DNA of 63,112 bases from DAOTXN01 sp034435435 (GCA_034435435.1 DAOTXN010000144.1:1-63112), one strand, 5' to 3'; numbered from the stretch's first letter, positions 7,175 to 18,818 are shown. Notes: generated from the letters alone by a model not told the origin. Made by a program: numbers and translations.

Positions 7175-9033
7175 GCGTGCAGACCGTTCACGACGAGCCG
7201 GCGCTCGACCGTTAGCGGCGCGTATCCCGTGGCCGTCAGGGTCGTCGTAATGGACAAGGCCAGTGGGACGTCCTGTGGAGGCAGAGCGAGCAAGTCGAAA
7301 CTGGCTTGAGCCGCCGTCGTCGCCAGCGCGCCCGACCAGGTCACGGCCCCCAGCTCGACCGATAGCGTCCCATCATCTCTCTGCTCGCTTCCCGTCACAA
7401 ATTGGAGAGACGCCGGCCACGTCGTCTGCACTTCGAAACCCTGGCCCACGCCGCCCTCGACGGTGATTCCCACGCGCGTGGTCTCCCCACTGGCGACGGC
7501 GGCGGGAGTCAAGCGCACGTCCAGTGCGGCGACCGCCTGCACCTCGACCGTCACCTCCAAAGGCTCACTGCGCCCGGCCGGGGCGAGTTGCTCGGCAAAC
7601 CAGCCCACCCCGTCTCGATACAGGTCCCAGCGCAATGTATACGCGCCGGGCGTGAGCGGCGCAGTGAGCGACGCCACCAGCGCCGTCATCTCGCCGAAAT
7701 TCACCTCCGCGCCGGGGAAAATGTGCGCAGCAGCCGTGTTCTCGGCCACCACCTGACCGTTCTGCAGCCAGCGATAGCCCAGGCGCACGCCGCCAGCGTC
7801 GCTCCACGCCAATCGGCCATAGTTGTACAGATTGGGATAGACCGTCACTGGCTGACCGGCGCTCACTGTGGCTGGCGTGTCGTGCCACCCAAAGCGCACG
7901 TCATAATCGGGCAATCGATCCCAGGCCGCCTGGCGCAGGCCGGGCAGCTCGGCGTACAAGTTGCCGCCCGGACACGTGGTAGCGGCGTAATCCCGGTGTC
8001 CTGCCAGCACGTAATTGGTGACGAATGCAGAGCCGTTGTAAAAATCCCGCAACTGGCGCGGGTCGATAGCGTGTCGGCTGGCCGCCCAGGCGCTCAGCGC
8101 AGACAGCGCATCAAGCGTGGCGGCAGTGGGATAGAGGGCCGGGCTACAAGCTGCGTTGTCGTAGCACCCCAGCACCGACACGCCGACGCTGCCTTCATTC
8201 CAGGAGGAAACGTGCCCGCCGATCACGTCGGGGCCGCCATAGCGCCCTTCGTAGACGTTGCCGTATTTGTCCACCAGATAATTGTAGCCGATGTCGCCCC
8301 AACCCCGGGTGATGGCATGGTAATAATAAATCGAGCGCACCTCGGCCGCCGGGTCGCTCCCGCCGCCGCTGACGGTGTGGTGCACGATGACCTTGTCCAC
8401 CGGCGCGTATTCCGGCGGCCAGGTCATCCAGGCCTCGGCGGCTCCCCACTCGGCGCGGCTGATGACGACGGGCAGCGGCACGCCTGGCTCGGCCGGCTGT
8501 TCTGTCGCGCGCTGTTGAGCGGCATGGGCGGCCTGAACTGCCGTCGGGCCATCCTGCGCGTCGATGGCGACGACGGTCACATCCTTTACCGCATCCGGCA
8601 AAGGGTCCGCTGTGGAGGCGCGAACTTGGACCTCACGCGCCCCGGGCCATGCTACCAGGTTTTCCCCGTAGAGCCGGCCGTCGGCTTGCGGCTCTAGCTC
8701 GCCGACCGCGTACCAGGGCGACCACGCGCCGCCGTCGGCCCGCAGGCGCAGCGCGACGTCCAGAATTTCATCGGCGCTCACGCCTGGGTTCAAATGAACC
8801 GCGCCAGCCGTAAAGACATACGGGGCGCGGGCGACCGGCGAGTAATAGCCGTCTGCTTCCACTTGAAACTGATCCGTGGCGAACGTCCAACTGTGCGCGC
8901 GTATCTGGGCCAGGATGTCGATTGGTTGGGCGGCGGCATGAGGCAGGGCCACTCGTTGCGCAGTCAGTAAGAGCCAGACCATTAGAGCCGTATAAAAAAT
9001 AGAAACGTTCCGTCGCAAATTCCTTCCCGTCAT
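7138..9033 (-). CDS. Exported N-acetylmuramoyl-L-alanine amidase, PGRP domain
   Basis: A 631-residue secreted protein. ATG 9033 is preceded by GGAG and gives a signal peptide (RNLRR, a hydrophobic stretch, then HAAAQ). An N-terminal beta-rich domain is followed by an Amidase_2/PGRP domain around residues 210-385. Zinc ligands are visible as VIVHHT, the late GHRD, and TTCPG, where Cys takes the third ligand position as in peptidoglycan-recognition amidases. The C-terminal ~220 residues contain beta-sandwich segments and end in a short tail with AYLPLV. It cleaves, or at least binds, the peptide-glycan bond of peptidoglycan. The tail motif recurs in the next two exported proteins. Confidence 0.85.
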   Translation of the reverse strand: MTGRNLRRNVSIFYTALMVWLLLTAQRVALPHAAAQPIDILAQIRAHSWTFATDQFQVEADGYYSPVARAPYVFTAGAVHLNPGVSADEILDVALRLRADGGAWSPWYAVGELEPQADGRLYGENLVAWPGAREVQVRASTADPLPDAVKDVTVVAIDAQDGPTAVQAAHAAQQRATEQPAEPGVPLPVVISRAEWGAAEAWMTWPPEYAPVDKVIVHHTVSGGGSDPAAEVRSIYYYHAITRGWGDIGYNYLVDKYGNVYEGRYGGPDVIGGHVSSWNEGSVGVSVLGCYDNAACSPALYPTAATLDALSALSAWAASRHAIDPRQLRDFYNGSAFVTNYVLAGHRDYAATTCPGGNLYAELPGLRQAAWDRLPDYDVRFGWHDTPATVSAGQPVTVYPNLYNYGRLAWSDAGGVRLGYRWLQNGQVVAENTAAAHIFPGAEVNFGEMTALVASLTAPLTPGAYTLRWDLYRDGVGWFAEQLAPAGRSEPLEVTVEVQAVAALDVRLTPAAVASGETTRVGITVEGGVGQGFEVQTTWPASLQFVTGSEQRDDGTLSVELGAVTWSGALATTAAQASFDLLALPPQDVPLALSITTTLTATGYAPLTVERRLVVNGLHAYLPLVARAATP

Positions 9034-9296
9034 CGTCTCCACGTCCCTTTCCCTCAAAGCTGTGACCATGATAACACAAGTTTCGCCTCGCCAAGATGAC
9101 AGAGCGGTTACGGATTGGCTACATTCTTTCTCCTGTTCTGCGTCTCCAACCCCACGCTTTTTATATGCGTTTCTAACCCATCGCATATTACGTCCCAACC
9201 TTTTGCAGTTATCCTCAATTCATCTGTTTCTGAACATTTCACTTGGGCTGCCTACCGAGCGCGGCCATCTCGCTAACTATTGAAAGGAGCAAGCCT

Positions 9297-10793
9297 ATGC
9301 TTAAGAAAGCGCGACTACTTGCCATCGTTGCCGGGCTGACTCTCGCGGCGATGGTACTTTTTCCAGGTCCGGTTGTCCGGGCTGCGATTGGCACTTTCTT
9401 TGCCGATTGTGAGGGTTGGTCGGCAAACCTGGAGAACCCGACCGGTAATATCTTGACCCGCACCTGGCAGGTTTATCTTGATAATAATCTTGTAGACTCG
9501 GGCGTCGTCACTCTGGAACCTGGCCAGGCTGTCACAATCTCCGGCGATTGGGGAGAAATAGACCTGGGCTACGGTTCACACGAGGCTGTGTTGAAAATTG
9601 TCGAACAGCCAAACGACACCTGGTCTGAAACTTTCGGTGGCTGCAATGTGCCGGCCATCGACATCGAAAAGGCGACCAACGGGGAAGACGCCGACGAGCC
9701 GACCGGACCCGAGATTCTGGTAGGCGACCCGGTCGAGTGGGAATACGTGGTCACGAACACCGGCGACGTGGATCTGACGGACGTCACGGTCACCGACGAT
9801 CAGCTCGGAGCCATCTGCGGCGTCAGCTTCCTGGCCGTAGGCGACTCGTTCACCTGCACCGTCTCTGGCGTGGCTGAGGCCGGCCAATACGCCAACCTGG
9901 GCACTGTGGTGGGCCATTATGGTGACGTTGAGGTCAACGATAGCGACCCCAGCCACTACTTTGGCGTGGAGCCTGAACCGCCCTGCATTGGGCTAACCAA
10001 GACGATCGATGGGCCTTACCGCACGGCAGACGACCTTTTCCTCACGGATAGAATCATCCCCATCGCTGTGCAGCGCGACATTGATCCGCCCGGCACACCC
10101 AATACGGAGAATCTATTCTACTTCCTGGTCGAAATCACGGTAGAAAACTGCGGCGGCGCCGACCTGACCGGCGTGGTGGTGACAGATGGCTTTAGCAACG
10201 AGGCGCAGCCTTTCGAAACGGACGATCCGTCTAGCGTGGTCATTGTCCCACCGCCTGATCCTAACAACGGGATGGTCCACGAATCTTTGACCTGGACGGT
10301 CGGCACGATCCCGGTAGGCGAGAGCCGCACGCTGCTGGTGAAAGTCGGCACCGAATTCAACCCCTCTGGCCGCCTGGAACCGACCAGTGCGCCGCAGACC
10401 ATCTATTACAATGGCCAGGACGAGCAAACCGGTAGCGCTTCGGTGACGGCCGACGGCGGCTTGAGCGCCTCGGTCGGGGCGATGGCTATCAGCAACGGGC
10501 CTGAGATAACGTGCGTCGGTAGCATGGGAGAATGGGATCAACTGGATGCGCAGTCTGGGCCGCATATCCATCCGCACGACAAGTGCGCCGGGATCACCAC
10601 ACCGTTACCCATCACTTTGTCTGCTTCGTATCCGATGAGTGATGATGGCACCCAAAGCCCGGCACAATTCCGAGTGTTTCTGCCATTGCTGACTGCTGGG
10701 ATGGAGACGCCTGTCGGTCAAGCGCAAACGGGCTATGTGTTCCCCAGCCCATGGGGCATCGTGCAGACCGTGGTGCAGGACTGGTTGCGGTAG
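9297..10793 (+). CDS. Exported DUF11-type repeat protein
   Basis: A 498-residue secreted protein. ATG 9297 follows GAAAGGAG; the signal peptide spans about 30 residues and ends near VVRA-AIG. Two beta-sandwich domains of the DUF11 / conserved-repeat type are seen. One is around residues 130-225 (VEWEYVVTNTGDVDLTDVTV) and the second around 265-390 (ITVENCGGADLTGVVVTDG). These domains are structural parts of surface proteins and adhesins. FRVFLPLLTAG occurs about 40 residues before the end. No enzyme motif is visible. It converges with the operon at 14682-10879, with a shared terminator between. Confidence 0.75.
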   Translation: MLKKARLLAIVAGLTLAAMVLFPGPVVRAAIGTFFADCEGWSANLENPTGNILTRTWQVYLDNNLVDSGVVTLEPGQAVTISGDWGEIDLGYGSHEAVLKIVEQPNDTWSETFGGCNVPAIDIEKATNGEDADEPTGPEILVGDPVEWEYVVTNTGDVDLTDVTVTDDQLGAICGVSFLAVGDSFTCTVSGVAEAGQYANLGTVVGHYGDVEVNDSDPSHYFGVEPEPPCIGLTKTIDGPYRTADDLFLTDRIIPIAVQRDIDPPGTPNTENLFYFLVEITVENCGGADLTGVVVTDGFSNEAQPFETDDPSSVVIVPPPDPNNGMVHESLTWTVGTIPVGESRTLLVKVGTEFNPSGRLEPTSAPQTIYYNGQDEQTGSASVTADGGLSASVGAMAISNGPEITCVGSMGEWDQLDAQSGPHIHPHDKCAGITTPLPITLSASYPMSDDGTQSPAQFRVFLPLLTAGMETPVGQAQTGYVFPSPWGIVQTVVQDWLR

Positions 10794-10826
10794 GCTCTAG
10801 CTCTCCCACACCGCCAAATATACGCA

Positions 10827-10857
10827 GAGAGACCCCATCGAACAGATGGGGTCTCTC
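10827..10857. terminator. Bidirectional terminator hairpin
   Basis: GAGAGACCCCATC (10827-10839) and its exact complement (10845-10857) form a 13-bp stem with a 5-nt loop, followed by CTTTTGG on the plus strand. It separates two convergent genes (ends at 10793 and 10879). Confidence 0.8.
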
Positions 10858-10878
10858 CTTTGGAGACATCTGAACCTG

Positions 10879-12354
10879 CTATTTGTCGTTGGTCAGCAGC
10901 GGTAGGAAAAGGGGGTATAGCTCTGCTGCCACGACCAGCGTGACGCGCACCATCTGCGGGCTGGCGATCACGTTGCTGGGCGTGGTGGACAGGGTGAGGA
11001 GGGTCGTGTAGGCGCCGGGGGGGTAGAGCCGCAGCGTGCCGGTCCCGCTGACCAGGAAGGCGGCGGTATCCAGGGTGAAGGTCAACGGCTGACCCAGGCG
11101 GCCCTGAGACAGCGCCAGGGTCGGGCTGAGCGTGCTGCCGGGGGCCAGGGCGGCGGTCCAGGTGATGGCGTCGCATCCGCCCAGGTCGGGCAGAGCGATG
11201 GTTTCGGTTATGCGCGAAGGTTGGTCCACGCCGGTCAGATAAAAAAACTGTCCTGGCTCGACCCACAGCCGGCAGCCGGCCGGGCCGGGGCGCTTGTTCA
11301 TCACTGCCAGCGCATCATAAGCGGGCGCGGCTGTACCATCCACGTAGCGCAGCGAAAAAAAGCGGATGTTTTCGCAGTCCCAGCCCTGGTCGTACCAGTC
11401 CAGGTTCCACACAAACATGGCTTCCATCCACGGCCAGTTGGCGTCGGCGTAGGCCAAGGCGCGGCTAAGATAGTCGGCCTGCTCCAACTCGTTGACCAGC
11501 ATCCACAGAAAGCCGTCCAGATGTTCCTGCTTGCACCAGCCGTAGCCGTCGGGGGCGGGGTCGCGGATCCAGCCGAACTCGGTGGCCCACATGGGCGCGT
11601 CGCCCAGGCCATGGTCGAGCATGATCTGGCGCAGCAGCTCGGCCCCGCGAAAAGCGAAATTATTCGAGACGCTGCTTGGGTCGGTTTCGGGGGGGTAGGC
11701 AAAGCCAAAAGGGTGGTAGCCGAACACGTCGAAGCACCTGCTGATGCAGCGCGTGAACAACTCGGCGGCGAACAAATGCTCGTCCATCGCCGCGCCGTTG
11801 TTGCCGGGCCAGCCTTCGCCAGCGGGTGTGGCCTGCACCCGCCCCACCGGCCCCAGCCCGCCGCTGACCACGAGGGCGTCGGGGTCTATGGCCTTGATGC
11901 GGGTGTAGGCTTCACGCAGCGCCGCCGCGTATTCAGCCGGGTCGGGCACATCGTTGCCCCACTGCCAGCTCTGATTCGGCTCGTTGCCGATCTCGTAGGC
12001 CTCGACCAGCCCCTTTCCGGCGCGTGCGATGTTTTCCACGCGCTCGCCCCAGGCAGACAGGTCGGCGGGCGGGCCATCCAATTGAATCCGGTAGAGCACT
12101 TTGTAGGGCAGGCGCGTGGTGGGCAGCGCGTCATACTGTTCGTACAGTTTGACCCATTCAAAGCCGAGCGGGGCAAACAACGTATCCAGGTGGGCCGGGT
12201 CGCGCACATTCAAGCCGTAGCCCAGGTGAGCGGACCCTGTCGCAGGCTCTACAGACCCGTGGGTGGGTCTGTTGGCGGCCAGCGCCTGGGTCAACGCGAA
12301 TGTCGCTCCGACGCCGAGAGCAATGACCAGTCCACACAGCCCAACCGCCCTCAC
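10879..12354 (-). CDS. Exported glycoside-hydrolase-like protein
   Basis: A 491-residue protein starting at GTG 12354, 6 nt after GAGGAG, with an N-terminal hydrophobic signal or anchor segment. The central part looks like a clan-A (beta/alpha)8 glycosidase. GNEPNQSW near residue 130 places a candidate acid/base Glu after Asn, and MWATEFGW near 250 holds a candidate nucleophile Glu. This matches the NEP...E layout of families such as GH5/GH39. The C-terminal part is a beta-domain ending PLFLPLLTNDK. It follows the sugar phosphotransferase gene by 16 nt and so belongs to the polysaccharide operon, possibly trimming the polymer. Confidence 0.7.
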   Translation of the reverse strand: MRAVGLCGLVIALGVGATFALTQALAANRPTHGSVEPATGSAHLGYGLNVRDPAHLDTLFAPLGFEWVKLYEQYDALPTTRLPYKVLYRIQLDGPPADLSAWGERVENIARAGKGLVEAYEIGNEPNQSWQWGNDVPDPAEYAAALREAYTRIKAIDPDALVVSGGLGPVGRVQATPAGEGWPGNNGAAMDEHLFAAELFTRCISRCFDVFGYHPFGFAYPPETDPSSVSNNFAFRGAELLRQIMLDHGLGDAPMWATEFGWIRDPAPDGYGWCKQEHLDGFLWMLVNELEQADYLSRALAYADANWPWMEAMFVWNLDWYDQGWDCENIRFFSLRYVDGTAAPAYDALAVMNKRPGPAGCRLWVEPGQFFYLTGVDQPSRITETIALPDLGGCDAITWTAALAPGSTLSPTLALSQGRLGQPLTFTLDTAAFLVSGTGTLRLYPPGAYTTLLTLSTTPSNVIASPQMVRVTLVVAAELYPLFLPLLTNDK

Positions 12355-12370
12355 GCATCACTCCTCGCGT

Positions 12371-13779
<1,409 letters not shown>

Positions 13780-13783
<4 letters not shown>

Positions 13784-14682
13784 CTGGATTTCCCAAACTG
13801 TTGCAGCCTCTGGCGGATCCGTTCCACCCGGTCGCGCACAGAAATACTGGCGATCACCGGCCAATGCAGCCACCAGGGAGTCCGGCTGGCGTAATGCTTG
13901 TCGTAAAAGATGCGCATGGCCCGGTTGAATTCGATCTGGGCGCGGGGGCTGTGGCGGGCCGCCGCCCGCTTGACATGATGCACGACGACCTGGGGGTAAT
14001 AGTAGACCTTCCACCCGGCGTCTCGGATGCGTTTGGCCCAGTCCAGGTCTTCGCCATACATGAAAAAGCTCTCGTCCAGCAAACCTACCTGGGCGATGGC
14101 CGCCCCGCGCACCAACATGCACGCGCCAACCACCGCATCTACCTCGGTGGTCTGGTCGGGGTCGAGGAAGGTCATGTTGTAGCGTCCAAAACGCGGGCTG
14201 CGTGGAAAGAGCTTGCTCAGGCCGATCATGCGCCACAGCGAGACCTCTGGCGTGGGAAAGCTGCGCCGGCAGGCCAGGTCCAGTGAGCCGTCCATGAGCA
14301 ACAGCTTGGGGCCGACGACGCCTGCCTGGGGATGAGTTTCCATAAAGGCCAGCAGGTCAGAAAGGGCGGCGGGAGGAACAGTGGTGTCGGGGTTGAGGAG
14401 TAGTGTGTAGGTCGGTAAATTGTTAGATTGGGAATTGGGAAAGCCAAAGCTGCGCAGACCCAGGTTGTTGCCGTAGGAGTAGCCGCCGTTCGTCGGGCTG
14501 CGAACCAGGCGCACTTGCGGGAACTCGGCGGCGACCATATCGGCGCTGGCGTCGGACGAGGCGTTGTCCACCACGCACACTTGGAAAGAAAAATCCCCCT
14601 CGCTCGCCAAGACAGAGCGCAGACAGTCGCGCAGCAAATCGCGCGTGTTGTAGCTGAGGATCACGATCCCGAGGTCGAGCAT
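13780..14682 (-). CDS. Glycosyltransferase family 2
   Basis: A 300-residue GT-A enzyme. GIVILSYNTRDLLRDCLRS opens the nucleotide-binding fold, VDNASSDASADMV follows near residue 40, LLNPDTTV carries the metal-binding DxD-like position near 96, and MYGEDLDWAKR near 195 holds the ED acceptor-site motif typical of rhamnosyl-type GT2 proteins. ATG 14682 is chosen; a TTG at 14691 would add three residues. It is first in an operon with the sugar phosphotransferase and the glycosidase-like gene, so it probably extends the lipid-linked repeat unit. Confidence 0.88.
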
Positions 14683-14715
14683 CACTGTCAAAACCCGCCG
14701 GTGGAATGGACCGCT

Positions 14716-14744
14716 ATTCTAACACGAGCGCGGGAGCGGGTCAA
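14716..14744 (-). promoter_or_regulatory. Promoter of the exopolysaccharide operon
   Basis: On the minus strand TTGACC (14744-14739) and TAGAAT (14721-14716) are 17 nt apart, and the start codon at 14682 lies about 34 nt further. Confidence 0.65.
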
Positions 14745-14772
14745 CTTGACCGAGCGTGGGGAAATCAGTATG

Positions 14773-16146
14773 TCAGGGCCGGCTTGCCAATGCTAGATCG
14801 ATCGCCTGGTGCACTGAGCGGGCTGGCAGCACGTCTAAGCCCTCTGGCAGTTCGTCGGAGCGCCGGCGCACCGTCTTGGGCACGACGCAGCGCCGAAAGC
14901 CCAGCTTGGCGGCCTCTTTCAGTCGGGCCTCCAGTTGCCCTACGGCCCGCAGCTCGCCCGATAGCCCTACCTCGCCCACAAAGGCCATATCGGCGGGTAC
15001 AGGAGTGTCGCGCACGCTGCTGGCGATAGCCACAGCCACGGCCAGGTCCACGGCCGGCTCGTCCACTTGTAGCCCGCCGATGACGTTGGCAAATACATCC
15101 TCGTCGCCCAGCCGCAGCCCGACGCGCTTGCCGAGCACGGCCACAATGAGCAAGAGTCGGTTAAAGTCTACGCCGTTGGCTGTGCGGCGGGGATGGCCGA
15201 AGCTGGTGGTGCTGGTGAGCGCCTGCACCTCCACCAGCAGCGGGCGCGTCCCCTCCATCGTCACGGCGATGGCCGATCCCGGCGCATTGGCCATGCGCTC
15301 GGCCAAAAACGCCTCGGAGGGATTGCTGACTTCTTCCAGCCCGTGTTGGCGCATCTCGAACACGCCCACCTCTGAGGTCGCGCCAAAGCGGTTTTTCACG
15401 CTGCGCAACAGCCGATAAGTATGAAACAGGTCACCTTCCAGGTAGAGCACGGTGTCCACGATGTGTTCCAGCACCTTCGGTCCGGCGATGGCGCCTTCTT
15501 TGGTGACGTGGCCCACGAGAAAAACGGCCACGCCCGATTGCTTGGCCAGACCCTGCAGACGACTGGCCGTCTCGCGCACCTGGCTCACGCTGCCTGAGGC
15601 CGAGCTTAACGCTTCGGTGTAGGTGGTCTGGACCGAATCCACGACCAGCACGCGCGGCTGCACGCTCTCCACGTGGGCCAGGATCGTGTCCAGGTTGGTT
15701 TCGGTCACGATGAATAATTCATCTTTGTTGATGTGCAGCCGGTCGGCGCGCATTTTTATCTGCCGGGCCGACTCTTCACCCGAGACATAAAGCACGGGAC
15801 CGACGGCCTGCGACATCAAGGCAGCGGCTTGCAACAAAAGAGTGCTCTTTCCCACACCGGGTTCGCCGCCGATGAGGACCAGCGATCCGGGCACGACGCC
15901 GCCCCCCAACACACGCGAGAATTCGTCCATAGGCAGGGGCAAGCGATCTAATCCATCGGTCGATATTTCGGTCAGACGTTGGGGTGAGCTGATACTGCCT
16001 ACGGGCGTGCGCCCCTTTTGAGGCGCAAGCTGGATCACTTCTTCCACCATCGTGTTCCACTCGCCGCAGGCCGGGCAGCGCCCAAAATAACGCGGTGTGC
16101 GACGCCCACAGTTCTGACAGACAAATTGGGTGTGCGCTTTGGCCAT
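14773..16146 (-). CDS. radA: DNA repair protein RadA
   Basis: A 457-residue RecA-related branch-migration ATPase. The N-terminal zinc finger has CQNC and CPAC pairs (residues 10-31). Walker A GGEPGVGKST lies near 88-97, the RadA signature KNRFG follows near 250, and the C-terminal third is the Lon-protease-like domain. Length is usual for the family. ATG 16146 lies 11 nt after the clpC stop, so the two are co-transcribed, an arrangement known from Gram-positive clpC operons. Confidence 0.95.
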   Translation of the reverse strand: MAKAHTQFVCQNCGRRTPRYFGRCPACGEWNTMVEEVIQLAPQKGRTPVGSISSPQRLTEISTDGLDRLPLPMDEFSRVLGGGVVPGSLVLIGGEPGVGKSTLLLQAAALMSQAVGPVLYVSGEESARQIKMRADRLHINKDELFIVTETNLDTILAHVESVQPRVLVVDSVQTTYTEALSSASGSVSQVRETASRLQGLAKQSGVAVFLVGHVTKEGAIAGPKVLEHIVDTVLYLEGDLFHTYRLLRSVKNRFGATSEVGVFEMRQHGLEEVSNPSEAFLAERMANAPGSAIAVTMEGTRPLLVEVQALTSTTSFGHPRRTANGVDFNRLLLIVAVLGKRVGLRLGDEDVFANVIGGLQVDEPAVDLAVAVAIASSVRDTPVPADMAFVGEVGLSGELRAVGQLEARLKEAAKLGFRRCVVPKTVRRRSDELPEGLDVLPARSVHQAIDLALASRP

Positions 16147-16157
16147 GAAAACGCGTC

Positions 16158-18659
16158 CTACCCAGCCAGGTCTGCTAGCAACTCTGGCTCTTTGCTCGCC
16201 GCCTGGTCTGCACGCAAGACGATCTGGTTGTCCTCTACGTCGACGATGATGGTGTCGTGCGACTTGAACCGACCCGCCAGCAGCGCATCTGATAGAGCAT
16301 CTTCGACCCGATATTGGATGACCCGGCGCAGCGGACGCGCGCCGTAATCGGGATTGTAGCCCTCGTCGGCCAGCATGGCCTTGGCTGCATCGGTCGCCTC
16401 GAGCCTGATCTGGTGCTCGCTGAGTCTTTCGCGGACTTTGGCGAGCTCCAAATCGACGATTTCGGTGATTTCACTTTTAGACAAAGCCTTAAAGACGATG
16501 GTCGCATCGACGCGGTTGAGAAATTCAGGCCGAAAGACGCGCTTGAGCTGCCCCATGAGCTTGTCTTTCATTTCCTCGTAGGCTTGTTCCTGGTCTTTTT
16601 CCTCGTCGCGCTTGGGAGCAAAGCCCAGGGCCGTCTGGCGCTTGATCATATCTGCGCCGACGTTGGAGGTCATGATGATGATGGCGTTACGGAAATCCAC
16701 CTTGCGGCCGCGTGCGTCAGAGAGGTGGCCTTCTTCCATAATCTGAAGCAGCATGTTGAACGCTTCGGGATGCGCTTTTTCGATCTCGTCAAACACGACA
16801 ATGGAATAGGGGCGGCGGCGTAACGCCTCGGTAAGCTGCCCGGCGTCTTCGTAGCCAATGTAACCCGGAGGCGCACCCACCAGCCGCGCCACCGAGTGAC
16901 GCTCCATAAATTCGGACATGTCGAGTTGAACGAGCGCCTCTTCGCTGCCGAACATAAAGGCGGCCAACGCTTTGGTCAGCTCGGTCTTGCCAACGCCGGT
17001 GGGACCCAAGAGGATAAAAGAGCCGATGGGACGTTTGGGGTCTTTAAGCCCGGCGCGGGCGCGGCGCACGGCCTTGGCGATGGTGTTGATGGCCTCTGTT
17101 TGACCAACGATGCGCTCGCGCAGCGCCTCTTCCATCTTGAGCAGGCGCTCCGACTCTTCTTCGGCGATCTGCATCACCGGGATACCGGTCCACATCGCCA
17201 CAACCTCGGCGATGTCCTCGGCAGATACGGCGGGACTGGCGTCTTTATCTTGCCATCCCAACCGCAGTTGGGCGATTTTTTCCTCCAAAACCCGTTCGCG
17301 CTCGCGCAGGTCGGCGGCGTCTTCGTAGCGCGCCTCTTCCAGGGCCATCTCACGTTCTCGCTGTACACTGCGCAGGCTTTCAAAGCTCTCTTTCAGGCTA
17401 CCGGCCAGGGGCGTCTTGTACATGCGTACCCGCGCCGACGTTTCGTCTACCAAGTCGATGGCCTTGTCGGGCAAAAAGCGGTCGGGCACGTAACGCGCCG
17501 AAAGGTGAGCTGCTGCCTCTAACGCCTCGTCGCTGATGCGTAATTTATGGTGCTCTTCGTAGGGCTTGCGGATGCCATGCAGGATGTCTATCGTCTCTTC
17601 GATGGTGGGTTCTTCGATGAGGATAGGTTGGAAGCGGCGCTCCAGGGCGGCGTCGCTCTCGATATTGCGCCTATATTCGTCCAGCGTGGTCGCGCCGATG
17701 CACTGTAGCTCGCCGCGCGCCAGGGCCGGTTTGAGAATGTTGGCGGCGTCTACCGAGCTGCCGGCCGAACCGGCTCCTACCAGCATATGTACCTCGTCGA
17801 TGAACAGGATGCTCTCACTCTCTTTGAGCTCTTCGATGATACGCTTGAGACGTTCTTCGAACTGCCCGCGATACATCGTCCCTGCCACTAGCGAACCCAC
17901 ATCGAGCTGCAGCACGCGCTTGTCCAAAAGCGGTTCTGGCGTTTCGCCGTTGACGATTCTTTGGGCCAAGCCTTCGACGATGGCCGTCTTGCCGACGCCC
18001 GGCTCGCCGATGAGGGCCGGGTTGTTCTTGGTGCGGCGCGACAACACCTGGATGACGCGCTCGATTTCCATCTCGCGGCCAATGACGGGGTCCAGCTTGC
18101 CCTCTTCGGCCTTGGTGGTGAGATCGGTGGCTAGTTGATCCACCAACGGAGTTTTGCCTTTTTTGGTCCCTTTTTTCTCCGCCTGCTGCTTGCCCTGCCC
18201 ACCGGCATAAACCGGGCTTTCCTGAATGGCCTTGCGCGTCTCTTGGCGGATACGCTCGGGGCTAATCCCCATGCGCCTCAAGATATCCAGGGCAACGCTT
18301 TCGCCCTGGCGGACCAGGCCCAATAACAGATGCTCTGTGCCAATATAGTGATGCCCCATACGCCGCGCTTCGTCTACCGCCAACTCGATGACGCGCTTGG
18401 TGCGCGGGGTCAGTTCGGGCGCTGTGCGTGTCCCGCGTCGCCCGCTACCTGCCATGCGTTCGACCATGTCTTGAATGCGGCGGGGATTCAAACCCATGCT
18501 CCGCAGAACCTTGCCGGCCACGCCGCTCTCTTCGGCCACCAATCCCAGCAACAGATGCTCAGTGCCAATATAGTTATGATGCATCTGCTCTGCACTCTCT
18601 TGCGCCAATGTCAAAACGCGCCGCGCTCTTTGAGTAAACCGTTCTAGTTTGTCGGACAC
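16158..18659 (-). CDS. clpC: ATP-dependent Clp protease ATPase subunit ClpC
   Basis: An 833-residue HSP100 unfoldase. It has a double Clp_N repeat (residues 1-145), a first AAA+ module with GEPGVGKT, a central coiled region with a UVR-like stretch (ALEEARYEDAADLRERE) and a second AAA+ module with GPTGVGKTEL. The C-terminal D2-small domain is present. It feeds unfolded proteins to ClpP; no clpP is in the window. Translation starts at GTG 18659, 5 nt after AGGAGG. A terminator separates it from rpsA upstream, so it should have its own promoter in 18660-18818. I found only a weak TATACT there and no CtsR-type operator. Confidence 0.95.
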   Translation of the reverse strand: MSDKLERFTQRARRVLTLAQESAEQMHHNYIGTEHLLLGLVAEESGVAGKVLRSMGLNPRRIQDMVERMAGSGRRGTRTAPELTPRTKRVIELAVDEARRMGHHYIGTEHLLLGLVRQGESVALDILRRMGISPERIRQETRKAIQESPVYAGGQGKQQAEKKGTKKGKTPLVDQLATDLTTKAEEGKLDPVIGREMEIERVIQVLSRRTKNNPALIGEPGVGKTAIVEGLAQRIVNGETPEPLLDKRVLQLDVGSLVAGTMYRGQFEERLKRIIEELKESESILFIDEVHMLVGAGSAGSSVDAANILKPALARGELQCIGATTLDEYRRNIESDAALERRFQPILIEEPTIEETIDILHGIRKPYEEHHKLRISDEALEAAAHLSARYVPDRFLPDKAIDLVDETSARVRMYKTPLAGSLKESFESLRSVQREREMALEEARYEDAADLRERERVLEEKIAQLRLGWQDKDASPAVSAEDIAEVVAMWTGIPVMQIAEEESERLLKMEEALRERIVGQTEAINTIAKAVRRARAGLKDPKRPIGSFILLGPTGVGKTELTKALAAFMFGSEEALVQLDMSEFMERHSVARLVGAPPGYIGYEDAGQLTEALRRRPYSIVVFDEIEKAHPEAFNMLLQIMEEGHLSDARGRKVDFRNAIIIMTSNVGADMIKRQTALGFAPKRDEEKDQEQAYEEMKDKLMGQLKRVFRPEFLNRVDATIVFKALSKSEITEIVDLELAKVRERLSEHQIRLEATDAAKAMLADEGYNPDYGARPLRRVIQYRVEDALSDALLAGRFKSHDTIIVDVEDNQIVLRADQAASKEPELLADLAG

Positions 18660-18818
18660 TTTTGCCTCCTGCGCTCCGTTGCGGGGAGCATCGTTTTGGC
18701 TGCGTTACCTGTTCAGATGTGTCGATCGGTCAAGCTCGACGAATTCTTGGTTCACCTATGGTTTTCGACTTGCAGAAAAGTATATCACACCTTGTTTTAG
18801 CGGGGTAGAGGCAGTGAT

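Noticed and set aside
9033..9198. A 55-residue longer N-terminus for the amidase
   Set aside because: ATG 9033 has a ribosome site and begins a normal signal peptide; the longer form would bury it behind a polar stretch.
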